Positions 37,390-48,056 of a stretch of DNA of 64,000 nt are shown here, in pieces (position 1 is the stretch's first letter; every line of letters begins with the position of its first letter). The DNA is from Flectonema sp. DT1601. Its lineage: Eukaryota; Euglenozoa; Diplonemea; Diplonemida; Diplonemidae. The translations under genes and the position numbers were made by a program. Location: NCBI GenBank assembly GCA_964019425.1, contig OZ025812.1, positions 62,001 through 126,000 on the forward strand, given 5' to 3'. The notes under the pieces were generated by a model that worked only from the letters and a program-made list of their open reading frames with translations, searched no databases and was not told the origin of the DNA.

Positions 37390-38449
37390 AATAGCAGATT
37401 TTTTTTATTCTTGAGAGTTTAGTGGGGCAACCCACCATGAAAAAATTTACCTAGAAATTTTTATCCAGCAGGGTTGGGGCTGGGGCTCGGTCTTAGCTTT
37501 AACATTAACGTAGGAGCGGCGAAAATTACGTCTTTCGGGGAAAAAAGCCAAAAAGAAATATATTAAATAATAATATATAATTATATTTTAATTTTTACAT
37601 AAAATTAGGAAACACAGTAAGTGTTTCCTAATTTCCTTTATACATTTTCTTCTGCTTGGCAAACAGAGGTGCACAGACAATAAAAAAACCCCAAAGGAAG
37701 AAAATTCTTCCTAAGAGGTTGGCTAAATATTCCAAGCAAGCTCGGATGTTGAGACTGTACCAATAAAGTACAGTAATTGCGCTTGCCTTCCATATCATGC
37801 ACCTGACGAATGAAATGTATAGATGAAACTAATTAAACTAATAAAACAAACTAATGGATCAAACTAGCAAACACAGAGAAGCTGTCTAAGACAGTTTATT
37901 GCGTTGGGGTAGTGGCTGGTGCCCGTTTCGATTCGGCGTGACACCGGCCGGAGGGATGGAGGGTGGGTTTTTCTTTTACTTTTAGTGGTGAGATGTGACA
38001 AAGTGGCAAATAACTGCAAAAGTAAAAGAATAAATTTATTAGAATCCAAACTATTTAAACTATAACAAAAAGACAAATTAGCACCAACACTCCATGATTT
38101 TTTACTGCTAACTGAATTAGCAGCCGAACACCTAGATTTCAAAACAAGATTGCCTACTAAAAGGAGTCCTTTCTCATCCTATTATACCTTATCTATCTTT
38201 CCTAAACCTGCTTATGCGCAGAAATCCAGCATCTTTTCCTTGGGCAAAAACCTTTCTTACTTTTCTAGTAAGAAAGTTTTCTGCCTAAATTCTGGTGCAT
38301 TTTGGATGGCTGCGCAATTACTGAAATAAATTTGCAATAATTGCGCTTGCCTTCCATATCATGCACCTGACGAATGAAATGTATAGATGAAACTAATTAA
38401 ACTAATAAAACAAACTAATGGATCAAACTAGCAAACACAGAGAAGCTGT

Positions 38450-41400
38450 CTAAGACAGTTTATTGCGTTGGGGTAGTGGCTGGTGCCCGTTTCGATTCGG
38501 CGTGACACCGGCTCCGCCACCCCGTCGCGAGTTGAAGAAGCCCCCGAGCGCAAGTTCGACCTTCGCCCTCGTTTCCGAGGTGATAGGCTCCCTCGAGGGG
38601 ATGTCTGCGGGGTTATACTTTGTGCTCACCCATTGAAGTGTGAAAGAACATTTTAAACGAAGTAATTTTTCTATTGAAACTAAAATAAATGAATTAAGAG
38701 AGTGTGAGCGAGCACACATCTTCTTTCTGAACGATCCGCAGACCGTGGTGTTATCGACCCAGATGGACAAATGGTCCGCTCTAGTAATAGCGCTCAAAGT
38801 CTTCCCTAGGGCATCTGCCTCGAGAATGTTAATATGGCGTTCTTCGCCTAAAGGCCATTGGCCACCTAAGATTTCCATCTCTGCAGAGTCCCAAACAATC
38901 ACACCTCCCCAGCCCTTGAGCGAGGCATCGATAAAGACCTCCGCAGTTTTACCGACCTTCTCATCTGGTAAAATAGTACGTCCCTTCTGGACTTGGTGCA
39001 TCCACGCGCGCAGCTCAGCTTTCACTGAGTTTGGTAAAGAAGTCTTTTCTGAAACAAGAATTGCTCCTCGATTGAGCTTATTAGTAAGTCTTCGCAGAAA
39101 CTTCATTGCAAACCAGAACCTACCAGGAGGGACCCCCGATATGGCACTAGCATGCAAAAGCCTGCCCGAAAGAGATTCTGCTGCTGCTGCAGTTATGCAG
39201 TTCAAATTGCAAGCTTTTATTCTTTTAGTAATCTTTTCACCTAAAGAAACTTCCCTAGTAGGATGTGAGAAAAATGCACCTAAAAATTCGTATTCAGTGC
39301 CTAAATTAACAGTATCTTGTACCTTCCAGGTTGCGTTGCAAAGCCTGGCAAACTCGTCCATTCTATTCGTGGCCTCTCGGACCCTTTCTTTATCCCCATA
39401 AATCCTTATATTATCTATCCACCAATCAATTTTCACTTGCTTTTCTGCAAATTCTGGCCTAACAAACAAGGGGTCGCCAGAAACTACTGCAGTAATCGTA
39501 TTCATAATTTCGGGCGCACAAACGTGCCCCATCGGTAATCTGGTTAGCGCGAACCAGTCCCCCGAGGCATCCTCGAAGGTAAAAAGAGGTCTCGAAGCCT
39601 CTGGAATAAGTATCTGATAAAAACCTGTTTTAAAGTCTCTTAAAGAAGCTACTTCTGAGTGCACTGCACCTAAGTACTTCGAGATATGTTGTAAAGGTAC
39701 AAACGGTTCATATCCAGTCTCGTAAATCTTCTCGTTCTCTTCCTTAGTCCACAAGATAAAGCGCTGCCTATCTCCTGTCTCCCTTTCCTCGAAAACTGTG
39801 AAAGGCACGTTCCTGGACTTAGAAAGTTCCTTCTTAAAAGGTACTGCAATTTTACACCTTACTAACTCCTTAGAGTGAAGACAGGAAAGCTTTGTCTTTT
39901 GAAAAGGATTTTGGGTTTTTTTATCTTTCAGGTGGGGAGTGGTGGAATGGTTGGCGGGAGAACGGGATGAGTGTCTCGAAGGGTCGTTAGGGAGCGCCGG
40001 TTCGAGTCTGGGAGGGGGATTCTTCTCTCTATTTCTACCTAAACTTTTCAGATTTCCTGCATTTTTAAATGTCAAGTCCCAAGTCTCGTTGAAACGCTCT
40101 AGGACGCTCGGAAGCATCCGGTCTTTGATTATTTGAATATCCATCGGCTGTACGATCGCTGCGTGTAATGGGGCCGACTTCTCGTAGCTCGTACTCGGTA
40201 TCCTTGTTGACTTAGCCCTGTGTGTGAACTGAGCCCCCATTTTTCTTATCAGTTTTATAGGAACTTCGTCACTAAGGATGTCTTCAGGGCCCGAGCGGTG
40301 GCGATTGCGTTCCCTCCGTATCTTATTGTTGTATTTGAGATCGCCGACGTCGTCGAGTGCTTTGCAAGGCGGCTTATCAGCTCTTCCTTCAGGTCGCATC
40401 CGCCCGCGAGGAGCTCTAGTAAGGTGCTTATTGCGCCTCTTTTTATCGAGTGGGCTGTATAGGTTTTCATAATACTGTCTTCCTTCCACTCTTTTACTAG
40501 TCGTGATGTGTCCCACGGATGTAAGGTTTCGAATTCTTCTATTTCCGTCAGTCCATCCGCTATTTCCTCCACGAAATCCCCGACCAACACGGCCCATCTG
40601 CTCGGGTAGAACGGATTGCCTCTGCGGCCCTTTGGTGTGGTTGCCCAATCTATTATTATTTCTTCCTTTGAAATTAGTATAAACTGCTCCCTTGCTAGTC
40701 CTGCTGTCTCTCCCCATCGTGCGGCTGCCTTCCAGCTGATGAGCATCGCGACTCTCGTCCTCGTACATTGTTTCATCGCCCATCCTACTAAGTGCTCCCT
40801 CTTCATGGGGATTGCTTGCTGAGTTGGAATGTTCCCTCCTGCTGCTCTGATTGCTGCTGCTAAGGTTAAAAGTGGCTTGCTGTCCATTCCCATCTTCCCC
40901 ATCAGGGCTGACAGGTGCTTTGAATATGTAAGAAGCGCCGATTCCGCTGCTCCCGTTGCCATCACGAAGAGAACAGCTGTGTCCCCATTGACTTGTAGGT
41001 TCTGGCTGCCTGCCCAATTTATCAGTCTCTTCCAGAGCTGCTTCCTGCTGGAAGTGGTCTCCTTTGCCCACATCTTCTCCATTGTCTCTCCAAGTCTTTC
41101 TGTTGCTTGGAGCACTCCCACAGAGTCTTCCTTCTGATTTCTGCTCAGGGCAGAGGGCTCCACTATGTCTAGAAGGACATTTTGGATCACCCCTGAAGAG
41201 TCCCTTCTGGGTTCTTCCTCCACTTTTTCTACTAAGTCTGTCTTTTCCAGATTTTTGAGATTCTTTGAATTTTCCCTGACTGGACTTAGAGATGAGATAC
41301 TTTTTGAAATTGCCATCCCAGGCTTTCCCGGGGTATACCTGCGCATTAGACCAATTACTTTGAGATTTCTCTGAATTTTCAGTGTTCCTCTTTCTATTTC

Positions 41401-41491
41401 TACCTGCTTCTTTACCTTCAATATTTGTAGCAAGTTTCCCGAGGCTCTTGCTCTCCTCACTGGCAGTGTAGGGCTGGACGTCGCCAGTCAT
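38450..41491 (-). CDS. E10 reverse transcriptase/RNase H ORF
   Basis: 1013 codons with the RT and RNase H motifs as in E2. Confidence 0.85.
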   Translation of the reverse strand: MTGDVQPYTASEESKSLGKLATNIEGKEAGRNRKRNTENSEKSQSNWSNAQVYPGKAWDGNFKKYLISKSSQGKFKESQKSGKDRLSRKSGGRTQKGLFRGDPKCPSRHSGALCPEQKSEGRLCGSAPSNRKTWRDNGEDVGKGDHFQQEAALEETDKLGRQPEPTSQWGHSCSLRDGNGSSGIGASYIFKAPVSPDGEDGNGQQATFNLSSSNQSSRREHSNSASNPHEEGALSRMGDETMYEDESRDAHQLEGSRTMGRDSRTSKGAVYTNFKGRNNNRLGNHTKGPQRQSVLPEQMGRVGRGFRGGNSGWTDGNRRIRNLTSVGHITTSKRVEGRQYYENLYSPLDKKRRNKHLTRAPRGRMRPEGRADKPPCKALDDVGDLKYNNKIRRERNRHRSGPEDILSDEVPIKLIRKMGAQFTHRAKSTRIPSTSYEKSAPLHAAIVQPMDIQIIKDRMLPSVLERFNETWDLTFKNAGNLKSLGRNREKNPPPRLEPALPNDPSRHSSRSPANHSTTPHLKDKKTQNPFQKTKLSCLHSKELVRCKIAVPFKKELSKSRNVPFTVFEERETGDRQRFILWTKEENEKIYETGYEPFVPLQHISKYLGAVHSEVASLRDFKTGFYQILIPEASRPLFTFEDASGDWFALTRLPMGHVCAPEIMNTITAVVSGDPLFVRPEFAEKQVKIDWWIDNIRIYGDKERVREATNRMDEFARLCNATWKVQDTVNLGTEYEFLGAFFSHPTREVSLGEKITKRIKACNLNCITAAAAESLSGRLLHASAISGVPPGRFWFAMKFLRRLTNKLNRGAILVSEKTSLPNSVKAELRAWMHQVQKGRTILPDEKVGKTAEVFIDASLKGWGGVIVWDSAEMEILGGQWPLGEERHINILEADALGKTLSAITRADHLSIWVDNTTVCGSFRKKMCARSHSLNSFILVSIEKLLRLKCSFTLQWVSTKYNPADIPSREPITSETRAKVELALGGFFNSRRGGGAGVTPNRNGHQPLPQRNKLS
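40255..41460 (-). CDS. E10 tyrosine recombinase
   Basis: 401-codon frame with all catalytic motifs. Confidence 0.85.
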   Translation of the reverse strand: MRRARASGNLLQILKVKKQVEIERGTLKIQRNLKVIGLMRRYTPGKPGMAISKSISSLSPVRENSKNLKNLEKTDLVEKVEEEPRRDSSGVIQNVLLDIVEPSALSRNQKEDSVGVLQATERLGETMEKMWAKETTSSRKQLWKRLINWAGSQNLQVNGDTAVLFVMATGAAESALLTYSKHLSALMGKMGMDSKPLLTLAAAIRAAGGNIPTQQAIPMKREHLVGWAMKQCTRTRVAMLISWKAAARWGETAGLAREQFILISKEEIIIDWATTPKGRRGNPFYPSRWAVLVGDFVEEIADGLTEIEEFETLHPWDTSRLVKEWKEDSIMKTYTAHSIKRGAISTLLELLAGGCDLKEELISRLAKHSTTSAISNTTIRYGGNAIATARALKTSLVTKFL

Positions 41492-42552
41492 TGTCCCCCA
41501 GCCCTTCCGTTTCCCTGTCCTCGCTGGAACGCCCTACGGAATGGAACATATCCTCCTTTTCTTCCTTTTGTACTTGCACTGCTTGTAAGGTTTCTGGTAA
41601 TTGCTTTCTTCTTTGCCATAAGTACTGCATTAGCCTTCTGTAATGGATCATTAGCCTCTGTTTTAAGCTGATTGATTAGATCCGACCTCTTTGTCCCATT
41701 CATGCAATACATATTCTGAATCTTCAAATCTCTCAACAAGTTATTTCCTAATGAGACTGCATTCTCGTTCTTGTCCCATCCTGGGATGAATTCCATAGCT
41801 AATATGAATCTTTCTAAGTTATTGTAATAATTCTCTAGCAACTCAACCCCTGGTCCAGGGGGAACTCTTCCTACGAATTTTGATTCCAGTTTAATCAGCA
41901 GGATCTCTGTCAGCCGTTGTTCCATGATTGGAATCCAGTCTAAAACACTATTCGTGTCTAATACAGCAGACTGCATCTGTGAATCTTCTTCTCCACCTTG
42001 CTGAGTACCTTGCTGAGGCGCTGCAGGAAGCACTGGTGGTGGTACAGGCTGTGGCCCCTGCGAGGTCTGCTGATGTGGTGTATTTTGAAAATGCTGCTGG
42101 AGCTGTTGCTGTAATTGTTGCTGAAGCTGCTGCTGAAACTGCAGTTGAGACTGTTGAAACTGCTGGAACTGATCTTTAATTCCAATTACTTCTTGTTTGA
42201 GGATGTTTGTCTCATGCGAACGCACCTCGCTCTCTTGTCGAACTGCAGCATCCCGCTTCTGACTTTCTTCCCTCGTGCGTGCTATCACGGCAGCTGCGAT
42301 TCCTGGTTCGATTTCACTCACATTAGGAGCTTCTAATACATCTATTTTGATACATCCTGTTTGTCCCAGTTCCCTAACAGTTTTACTCATAGCTTGGTTA
42401 TAAATTCCACCCTTGCCTGCTCTGTCAATCTTCACTATTCCTTCTAATGGTAAATCATTAACGAAGAAGGCCCTAACTTTGTGGCCCATTGTGCTTGCTA
42501 GAAATCCCTCAATCTCATCATCATTCATGCACTTAATAGTTGCAGTAGTCAT
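41488..42552 (-). CDS. E10 Gag-like protein
   Basis: 354 codons, with the same C-terminal RRAFQRG variant as E5. Confidence 0.75.
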   Translation of the reverse strand: MTTATIKCMNDDEIEGFLASTMGHKVRAFFVNDLPLEGIVKIDRAGKGGIYNQAMSKTVRELGQTGCIKIDVLEAPNVSEIEPGIAAAVIARTREESQKRDAAVRQESEVRSHETNILKQEVIGIKDQFQQFQQSQLQFQQQLQQQLQQQLQQHFQNTPHQQTSQGPQPVPPPVLPAAPQQGTQQGGEEDSQMQSAVLDTNSVLDWIPIMEQRLTEILLIKLESKFVGRVPPGPGVELLENYYNNLERFILAMEFIPGWDKNENAVSLGNNLLRDLKIQNMYCMNGTKRSDLINQLKTEANDPLQKANAVLMAKKKAITRNLTSSASTKGRKGGYVPFRRAFQRGQGNGRAGGQ

Positions 42553-43055
42553 TTTTCTTTTACTTTTAGTGGTGAGATGTGACAAAGTGGCAAATAACTG
42601 CAAAAGTAAAAGAATAAATTTATTAGAATCCAAACTATTTAAACTATAACAAAAAGACAAATTAGCACCAACACTCCATGATTTTTTACTGCTAACTGAA
42701 TTAGCAGCCGAACACCTAGATTTCAAAACAAGATTGCCTACTAAAAGGAGTCCTTTCTCATCCTATTATACCTTATCTATCTTTCCTAAACCTGCTTATG
42801 CGCAGAAATCCAGCATCTTTTCCTTGGGCAAAAACCTTTCTTACTTTTCTAGTAAGAAAGTTTTCTGCCTAAATTCTGGTGCATTTTGGATGGCTGCGCA
42901 ATTACTGAAATAAATTTGCAAAAACTGTAGCTTTAGAATCGTTGGTTAACCTTAAAAAGTAGTTACCCCAGGTAATTAGAAATTGTGTGGCTTTTAGAAC
43001 TACCAGCCAGAACTAACAGAAATGCCTGCTTGCGGGTAGGGAAGTAAGGGAAAAA

Positions 43056-43174
43056 GCCTGCAAGCACCCGGGGTTCCCACGTGATCACTCACCGCAGTAC
43101 TAACCAGGCCTGCTGGTGCTTAACTTCCCAAATCGGGCGGGATGGGGTGCATTCACCAGAGTATGGCCGCAGGC
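43056..43174 (-). rRNA. 5S rRNA (R9, unit 1)
   Basis: Complete copy. Confidence 0.97.
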
Positions 43175-43466
43175 AATAGCAGATTTTTTTTATTCTTGAG
43201 AGTTTAGTGGGGCAACCCACCATGAAAAAATTTACCTAGAAATTTTTATCCAGCAGGGTTGGGGCTGGGGCTCGGTCTTAGCTTTAACATTAACGTAGGA
43301 GCGGCGAAAATTACGTCTTTCGGGGAAAAAAGCCAAAAAGAAATATATTAAATAATAATATATAATTATATTTTAATTTTTACATAAAATTAGGAAACAC
43401 AGTAAGTGTTTCCTAATTTCCTTTATACATTTTCTTCTGCTTGGCAAACAGAGGTGCACAGACAAT

Positions 43467-43584
43467 AAAAAAACCCCAAAGGAAGAAAATTCTTCCTAAG
43501 AGGTTGGCTAAATATTCCAAGCAAGCTCGGATGTTGAGACTGTACCAATAAAGTACAGAAACTGTAGCTTTAGAATCGTTGGTT
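43467..43584 (-). ncRNA. SL RNA gene (R9, 1)
   Basis: Whole gene. Confidence 0.92.
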
Positions 43585-43692
43585 AACCTTAAAAAGTAGT
43601 TACCCCAGGTAATTAGAAATTGTGTGGCTTTTAGAACTACCAGCCAGAACTAACAGAAATGCCTGCTTGCGGGTAGGGAAGTAAGGGAAAAA

Positions 43693-43811
43693 GCCTGCAA
43701 GCACCCGGGGTTCCCACGTGATCACTCACCGCAGTACTAACCAGGCCTGCTGGTGCTTAACTTCCCAAATCGGGCGGGATGGGGTGCATTCACCAGAGTA
43801 TGGCCGCAGGC
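43693..43811 (-). rRNA. 5S rRNA (R9, unit 2)
   Basis: Complete copy. Confidence 0.97.
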
Positions 43812-44103
43812 AATAGCAGATTTTTTTTATTCTTGAGAGTTTAGTGGGGCAACCCACCATGAAAAAATTTACCTAGAAATTTTTATCCAGCAGGGTTGGG
43901 GCTGGGGCTCGGTCTTAGCTTTAACATTAACGTAGGAGCGGCGAAAATTACGTCTTTCGGGGAAAAAAGCCAAAAAGAAATATATTAAATAATAATATAT
44001 AATTATATTTTAATTTTTACATAAAATTAGGAAACACAGTAAGTGTTTCCTAATTTCCTTTATACATTTTCTTCTGCTTGGCAAACAGAGGTGCACAGAC
44101 AAT

Positions 44104-44221
44104 AAAAAAACCCCAAAGGAAGAAAATTCTTCCTAAGAGGTTGGCTAAATATTCCAAGCAAGCTCGGATGTTGAGACTGTACCAATAAAGTACAGAAACT
44201 GTAGCTTTAGAATCGTTGGTT
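44104..44221 (-). ncRNA. SL RNA gene (R9, 2)
   Basis: Whole gene. Confidence 0.92.
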
Positions 44222-44329
44222 AACCTTAAAAAGTAGTTACCCCAGGTAATTAGAAATTGTGTGGCTTTTAGAACTACCAGCCAGAACTAACAGAAATGCC
44301 TGCTTGCGGGTAGGGAAGTAAGGGAAAAA

Positions 44330-44448
44330 GCCTGCAAGCACCCGGGGTTCCCACGTGATCACTCACCGCAGTACTAACCAGGCCTGCTGGTGCTTAACTT
44401 CCCAAATCGGGCGGGATGGGGTGCATTCACCAGAGTATGGCCGCAGGC
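44330..44448 (-). rRNA. 5S rRNA (R9, unit 3)
   Basis: Complete copy. Confidence 0.97.
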
Positions 44449-44740
44449 AATAGCAGATTTTTTTTATTCTTGAGAGTTTAGTGGGGCAACCCACCATGAA
44501 AAAATTTACCTAGAAATTTTTATCCAGCAGGGTTGGGGCTGGGGCTCGGTCTTAGCTTTAACATTAACGTAGGAGCGGCGAAAATTACGTCTTTCGGGGA
44601 AAAAAGCCAAAAAGAAATATATTAAATAATAATATATAATTATATTTTAATTTTTACATAAAATTAGGAAACACAGTAAGTGTTTCCTAATTTCCTTTAT
44701 ACATTTTCTTCTGCTTGGCAAACAGAGGTGCACAGACAAT

Positions 44741-44858
44741 AAAAAAACCCCAAAGGAAGAAAATTCTTCCTAAGAGGTTGGCTAAATATTCCAAGCAAGC
44801 TCGGATGTTGAGACTGTACCAATAAAGTACAGAAACTGTAGCTTTAGAATCGTTGGTT
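44741..44858 (-). ncRNA. SL RNA gene (R9, 3)
   Basis: Whole gene. Confidence 0.92.
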
Positions 44859-44966
44859 AACCTTAAAAAGTAGTTACCCCAGGTAATTAGAAATTGTGTG
44901 GCTTTTAGAACTACCAGCCAGAACTAACAGAAATGCCTGCTTGCGGGTAGGGAAGTAAGGGAAAAA

Positions 44967-45085
44967 GCCTGCAAGCACCCGGGGTTCCCACGTGATCACT
45001 CACCGCAGTACTAACCAGGCCTGCTGGTGCTTAACTTCCCAAATCGGGCGGGATGGGGTGCATTCACCAGAGTATGGCCGCAGGC
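44967..45085 (-). rRNA. 5S rRNA (R9, unit 4)
   Basis: Complete copy. Confidence 0.97.
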
Positions 45086-45377
45086 AATAGCAGATTTTTT
45101 TTATTCTTGAGAGTTTAGTGGGGCAACCCACCATGAAAAAATTTACCTAGAAATTTTTATCCAGCAGGGTTGGGGCTGGGGCTCGGTCTTAGCTTTAACA
45201 TTAACGTAGGAGCGGCGAAAATTACGTCTTTCGGGGAAAAAAGCCAAAAAGAAATATATTAAATAATAATATATAATTATATTTTAATTTTTACATAAAA
45301 TTAGGAAACACAGTAAGTGTTTCCTAATTTCCTTTATACATTTTCTTCTGCTTGGCAAACAGAGGTGCACAGACAAT

Positions 45378-45495
45378 AAAAAAACCCCAAAGGAAGAAAA
45401 TTCTTCCTAAGAGGTTGGCTAAATATTCCAAGCAAGCTCGGATGTTGAGACTGTACCAATAAAGTACAGAAACTGTAGCTTTAGAATCGTTGGTT
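45378..45495 (-). ncRNA. SL RNA gene (R9, 4)
   Basis: Whole gene. Confidence 0.92.
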
Positions 45496-45603
45496 AACCT
45501 TAAAAAGTAGTTACCCCAGGTAATTAGAAATTGTGTGGCTTTTAGAACTACCAGCCAGAACTAACAGAAATGCCTGCTTGCGGGTAGGGAAGTAAGGGAA
45601 AAA

Positions 45604-45722
45604 GCCTGCAAGCACCCGGGGTTCCCACGTGATCACTCACCGCAGTACTAACCAGGCCTGCTGGTGCTTAACTTCCCAAATCGGGCGGGATGGGGTGCAT
45701 TCACCAGAGTATGGCCGCAGGC
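45604..45722 (-). rRNA. 5S rRNA (R9, unit 5)
   Basis: Complete copy. Confidence 0.97.
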
Positions 45723-46014
45723 AATAGCAGATTTTTTTTATTCTTGAGAGTTTAGTGGGGCAACCCACCATGAAAAAATTTACCTAGAAATTTTTATCCA
45801 GCAGGGTTGGGGCTGGGGCTCGGTCTTAGCTTTAACATTAACGTAGGAGCGGCGAAAATTACGTCTTTCGGGGAAAAAAGCCAAAAAGAAATATATTAAA
45901 TAATAATATATAATTATATTTTAATTTTTACATAAAATTAGGAAACACAGTAAGTGTTTCCTAATTTCCTTTATACATTTTCTTCTGCTTGGCAAACAGA
46001 GGTGCACAGACAAT

Positions 46015-46132
46015 AAAAAAACCCCAAAGGAAGAAAATTCTTCCTAAGAGGTTGGCTAAATATTCCAAGCAAGCTCGGATGTTGAGACTGTACCAATAAA
46101 GTACAGAAACTGTAGCTTTAGAATCGTTGGTT
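46015..46132 (-). ncRNA. SL RNA gene (R9, 5)
   Basis: Whole gene. Confidence 0.92.
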
Positions 46133-46240
46133 AACCTTAAAAAGTAGTTACCCCAGGTAATTAGAAATTGTGTGGCTTTTAGAACTACCAGCCAGAACTA
46201 ACAGAAATGCCTGCTTGCGGGTAGGGAAGTAAGGGAAAAA

Positions 46241-46359
46241 GCCTGCAAGCACCCGGGGTTCCCACGTGATCACTCACCGCAGTACTAACCAGGCCTGCTG
46301 GTGCTTAACTTCCCAAATCGGGCGGGATGGGGTGCATTCACCAGAGTATGGCCGCAGGC
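46241..46359 (-). rRNA. 5S rRNA (R9, unit 6)
   Basis: Complete copy. Confidence 0.97.
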
Positions 46360-46651
46360 AATAGCAGATTTTTTTTATTCTTGAGAGTTTAGTGGGGCAA
46401 CCCACCATGAAAAAATTTACCTAGAAATTTTTATCCAGCAGGGTTGGGGCTGGGGCTCGGTCTTAGCTTTAACATTAACGTAGGAGCGGCGAAAATTACG
46501 TCTTTCGGGGAAAAAAGCCAAAAAGAAATATATTAAATAATAATATATAATTATATTTTAATTTTTACATAAAATTAGGAAACACAGTAAGTGTTTCCTA
46601 ATTTCCTTTATACATTTTCTTCTGCTTGGCAAACAGAGGTGCACAGACAAT

Positions 46652-46769
46652 AAAAAAACCCCAAAGGAAGAAAATTCTTCCTAAGAGGTTGGCTAAATAT
46701 TCCAAGCAAGCTCGGATGTTGAGACTGTACCAATAAAGTACAGAAACTGTAGCTTTAGAATCGTTGGTT
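46652..46769 (-). ncRNA. SL RNA gene (R9, 6)
   Basis: Whole gene. Confidence 0.92.
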
Positions 46770-46877
46770 AACCTTAAAAAGTAGTTACCCCAGGTAATTA
46801 GAAATTGTGTGGCTTTTAGAACTACCAGCCAGAACTAACAGAAATGCCTGCTTGCGGGTAGGGAAGTAAGGGAAAAA

Positions 46878-46996
46878 GCCTGCAAGCACCCGGGGTTCCC
46901 ACGTGATCACTCACCGCAGTACTAACCAGGCCTGCTGGTGCTTAACTTCCCAAATCGGGCGGGATGGGGTGCATTCACCAGAGTATGGCCGCAGGC
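46878..46996 (-). rRNA. 5S rRNA (R9, unit 7)
   Basis: Complete copy. Confidence 0.97.
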
Positions 46997-48056
46997 AATA
47001 GCAGATTTTTTTTATTCTTGAGAGTTTAGTGGGGCAACCCACCATGAAAAAATTTACCTAGAAATTTTTATCCAGCAGGGTTGGGGCTGGGGCTCGGTCT
47101 TAGCTTTAACATTAACGTAGGAGCGGCGAAAATTACGTCTTTCGGGGAAAAAAGCCAAAAAGAAATATATTAAATAATAATATATAATTATATTTTAATT
47201 TTTACATAAAATTAGGAAACACAGTAAGTGTTTCCTAATTTCCTTTATACATTTTCTTCTGCTTGGCAAACAGAGGTGCACAGACAATAAAAAAACCCCA
47301 AAGGAAGAAAATTCTTCCTAAGAGGTTGGCTAAATATTCCAAGCAAGCTCGGATGTTGAGACTGTACCAATAAAGTACAGTAATTGCGCTTGCCCTCCAT
47401 ATCATGCACCTGACGAATGAAATGTATAGATGAAACTAATTAAACTAATAAAACAAACTAATGGATCAAACTAGCAAACACAGAGAAGCTGTCTAAGACA
47501 GTTTATTGCGTTGGGGTAGTGGCTGGTGCCCGTTTCGATTCGGCGTGACACCGGCCGGAGGGATGGAGGGTGGGTTTTTCTTTTACTTTTAGTGGTGAGA
47601 TGTGACAAAGTGGCAAATAACTGCAAAAGTAAAAGAATAAATTTATTAGAATCCAAATTATTTAAACTATAACAAAAAGACAACTTAGCACCAAAACTCC
47701 ATGATTTTTTACTGCTAACTGAATTAGCAGCCGAACACCTAGATTTCAAAACCAGATTGCCTACTAAAAGGAGTCCTTTCTCATCCTATTATACCTTATC
47801 TATCTTTCCTAAACCTGCTTATGCGCAGAAATCCAGCATCTTTTCCTTGGGCAAAAACCTTTCTTACTTTTCTAGTAAGAAAGTTTTCTGCCTAAATTCT
47901 GGTGCATTTTGGATGGCTGCGCAATTACTGAAATAAATTTGCAATAATTGCGCTTGCCCTCCATATCATGCACCTGACGAATGAAATGTATAGATGAAAC
48001 TAATTAAACTAATAAAACAAACTAATGGATCAAACTAGCAAACACAGAGAAGCTGT

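Larger units (their letters stand above)
36500..37773 (-). repeat. R8: two 637-bp units
   Basis: Unit starts are 36500 and 37137. One SL gene is whole; SL fragments are at 36500-36525 and 37682-37773. This run corresponds to the place where R4 is cut short in the other duplicate. Confidence 0.95.
37774..42921 (-). mobile_element. E10: complete YR retrotransposon
   Basis: 5148 bp: B2 37774-37948, A2 37968-38337, B1 38338-38512, A1 42552-42921. A1 and A2 share a private set (CAAACTATTT, GACAAATTAG, ACCAACACTCC, AAAACAAGATTG on the + strand) that is also in E5. It looks whole and is the full-length counterpart of E5. Confidence 0.95.
42922..47380 (-). repeat. R9: seven 637-bp units
   Basis: Unit starts are 42922, 43559, 44196, 44833, 45470, 46107 and 46744. 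Six SL genes are whole; SL fragments are at 42922-42947 and 47289-47380. The corresponding run after E5 (R5) has three units, so unit number changes without loss of register. Confidence 0.95.
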
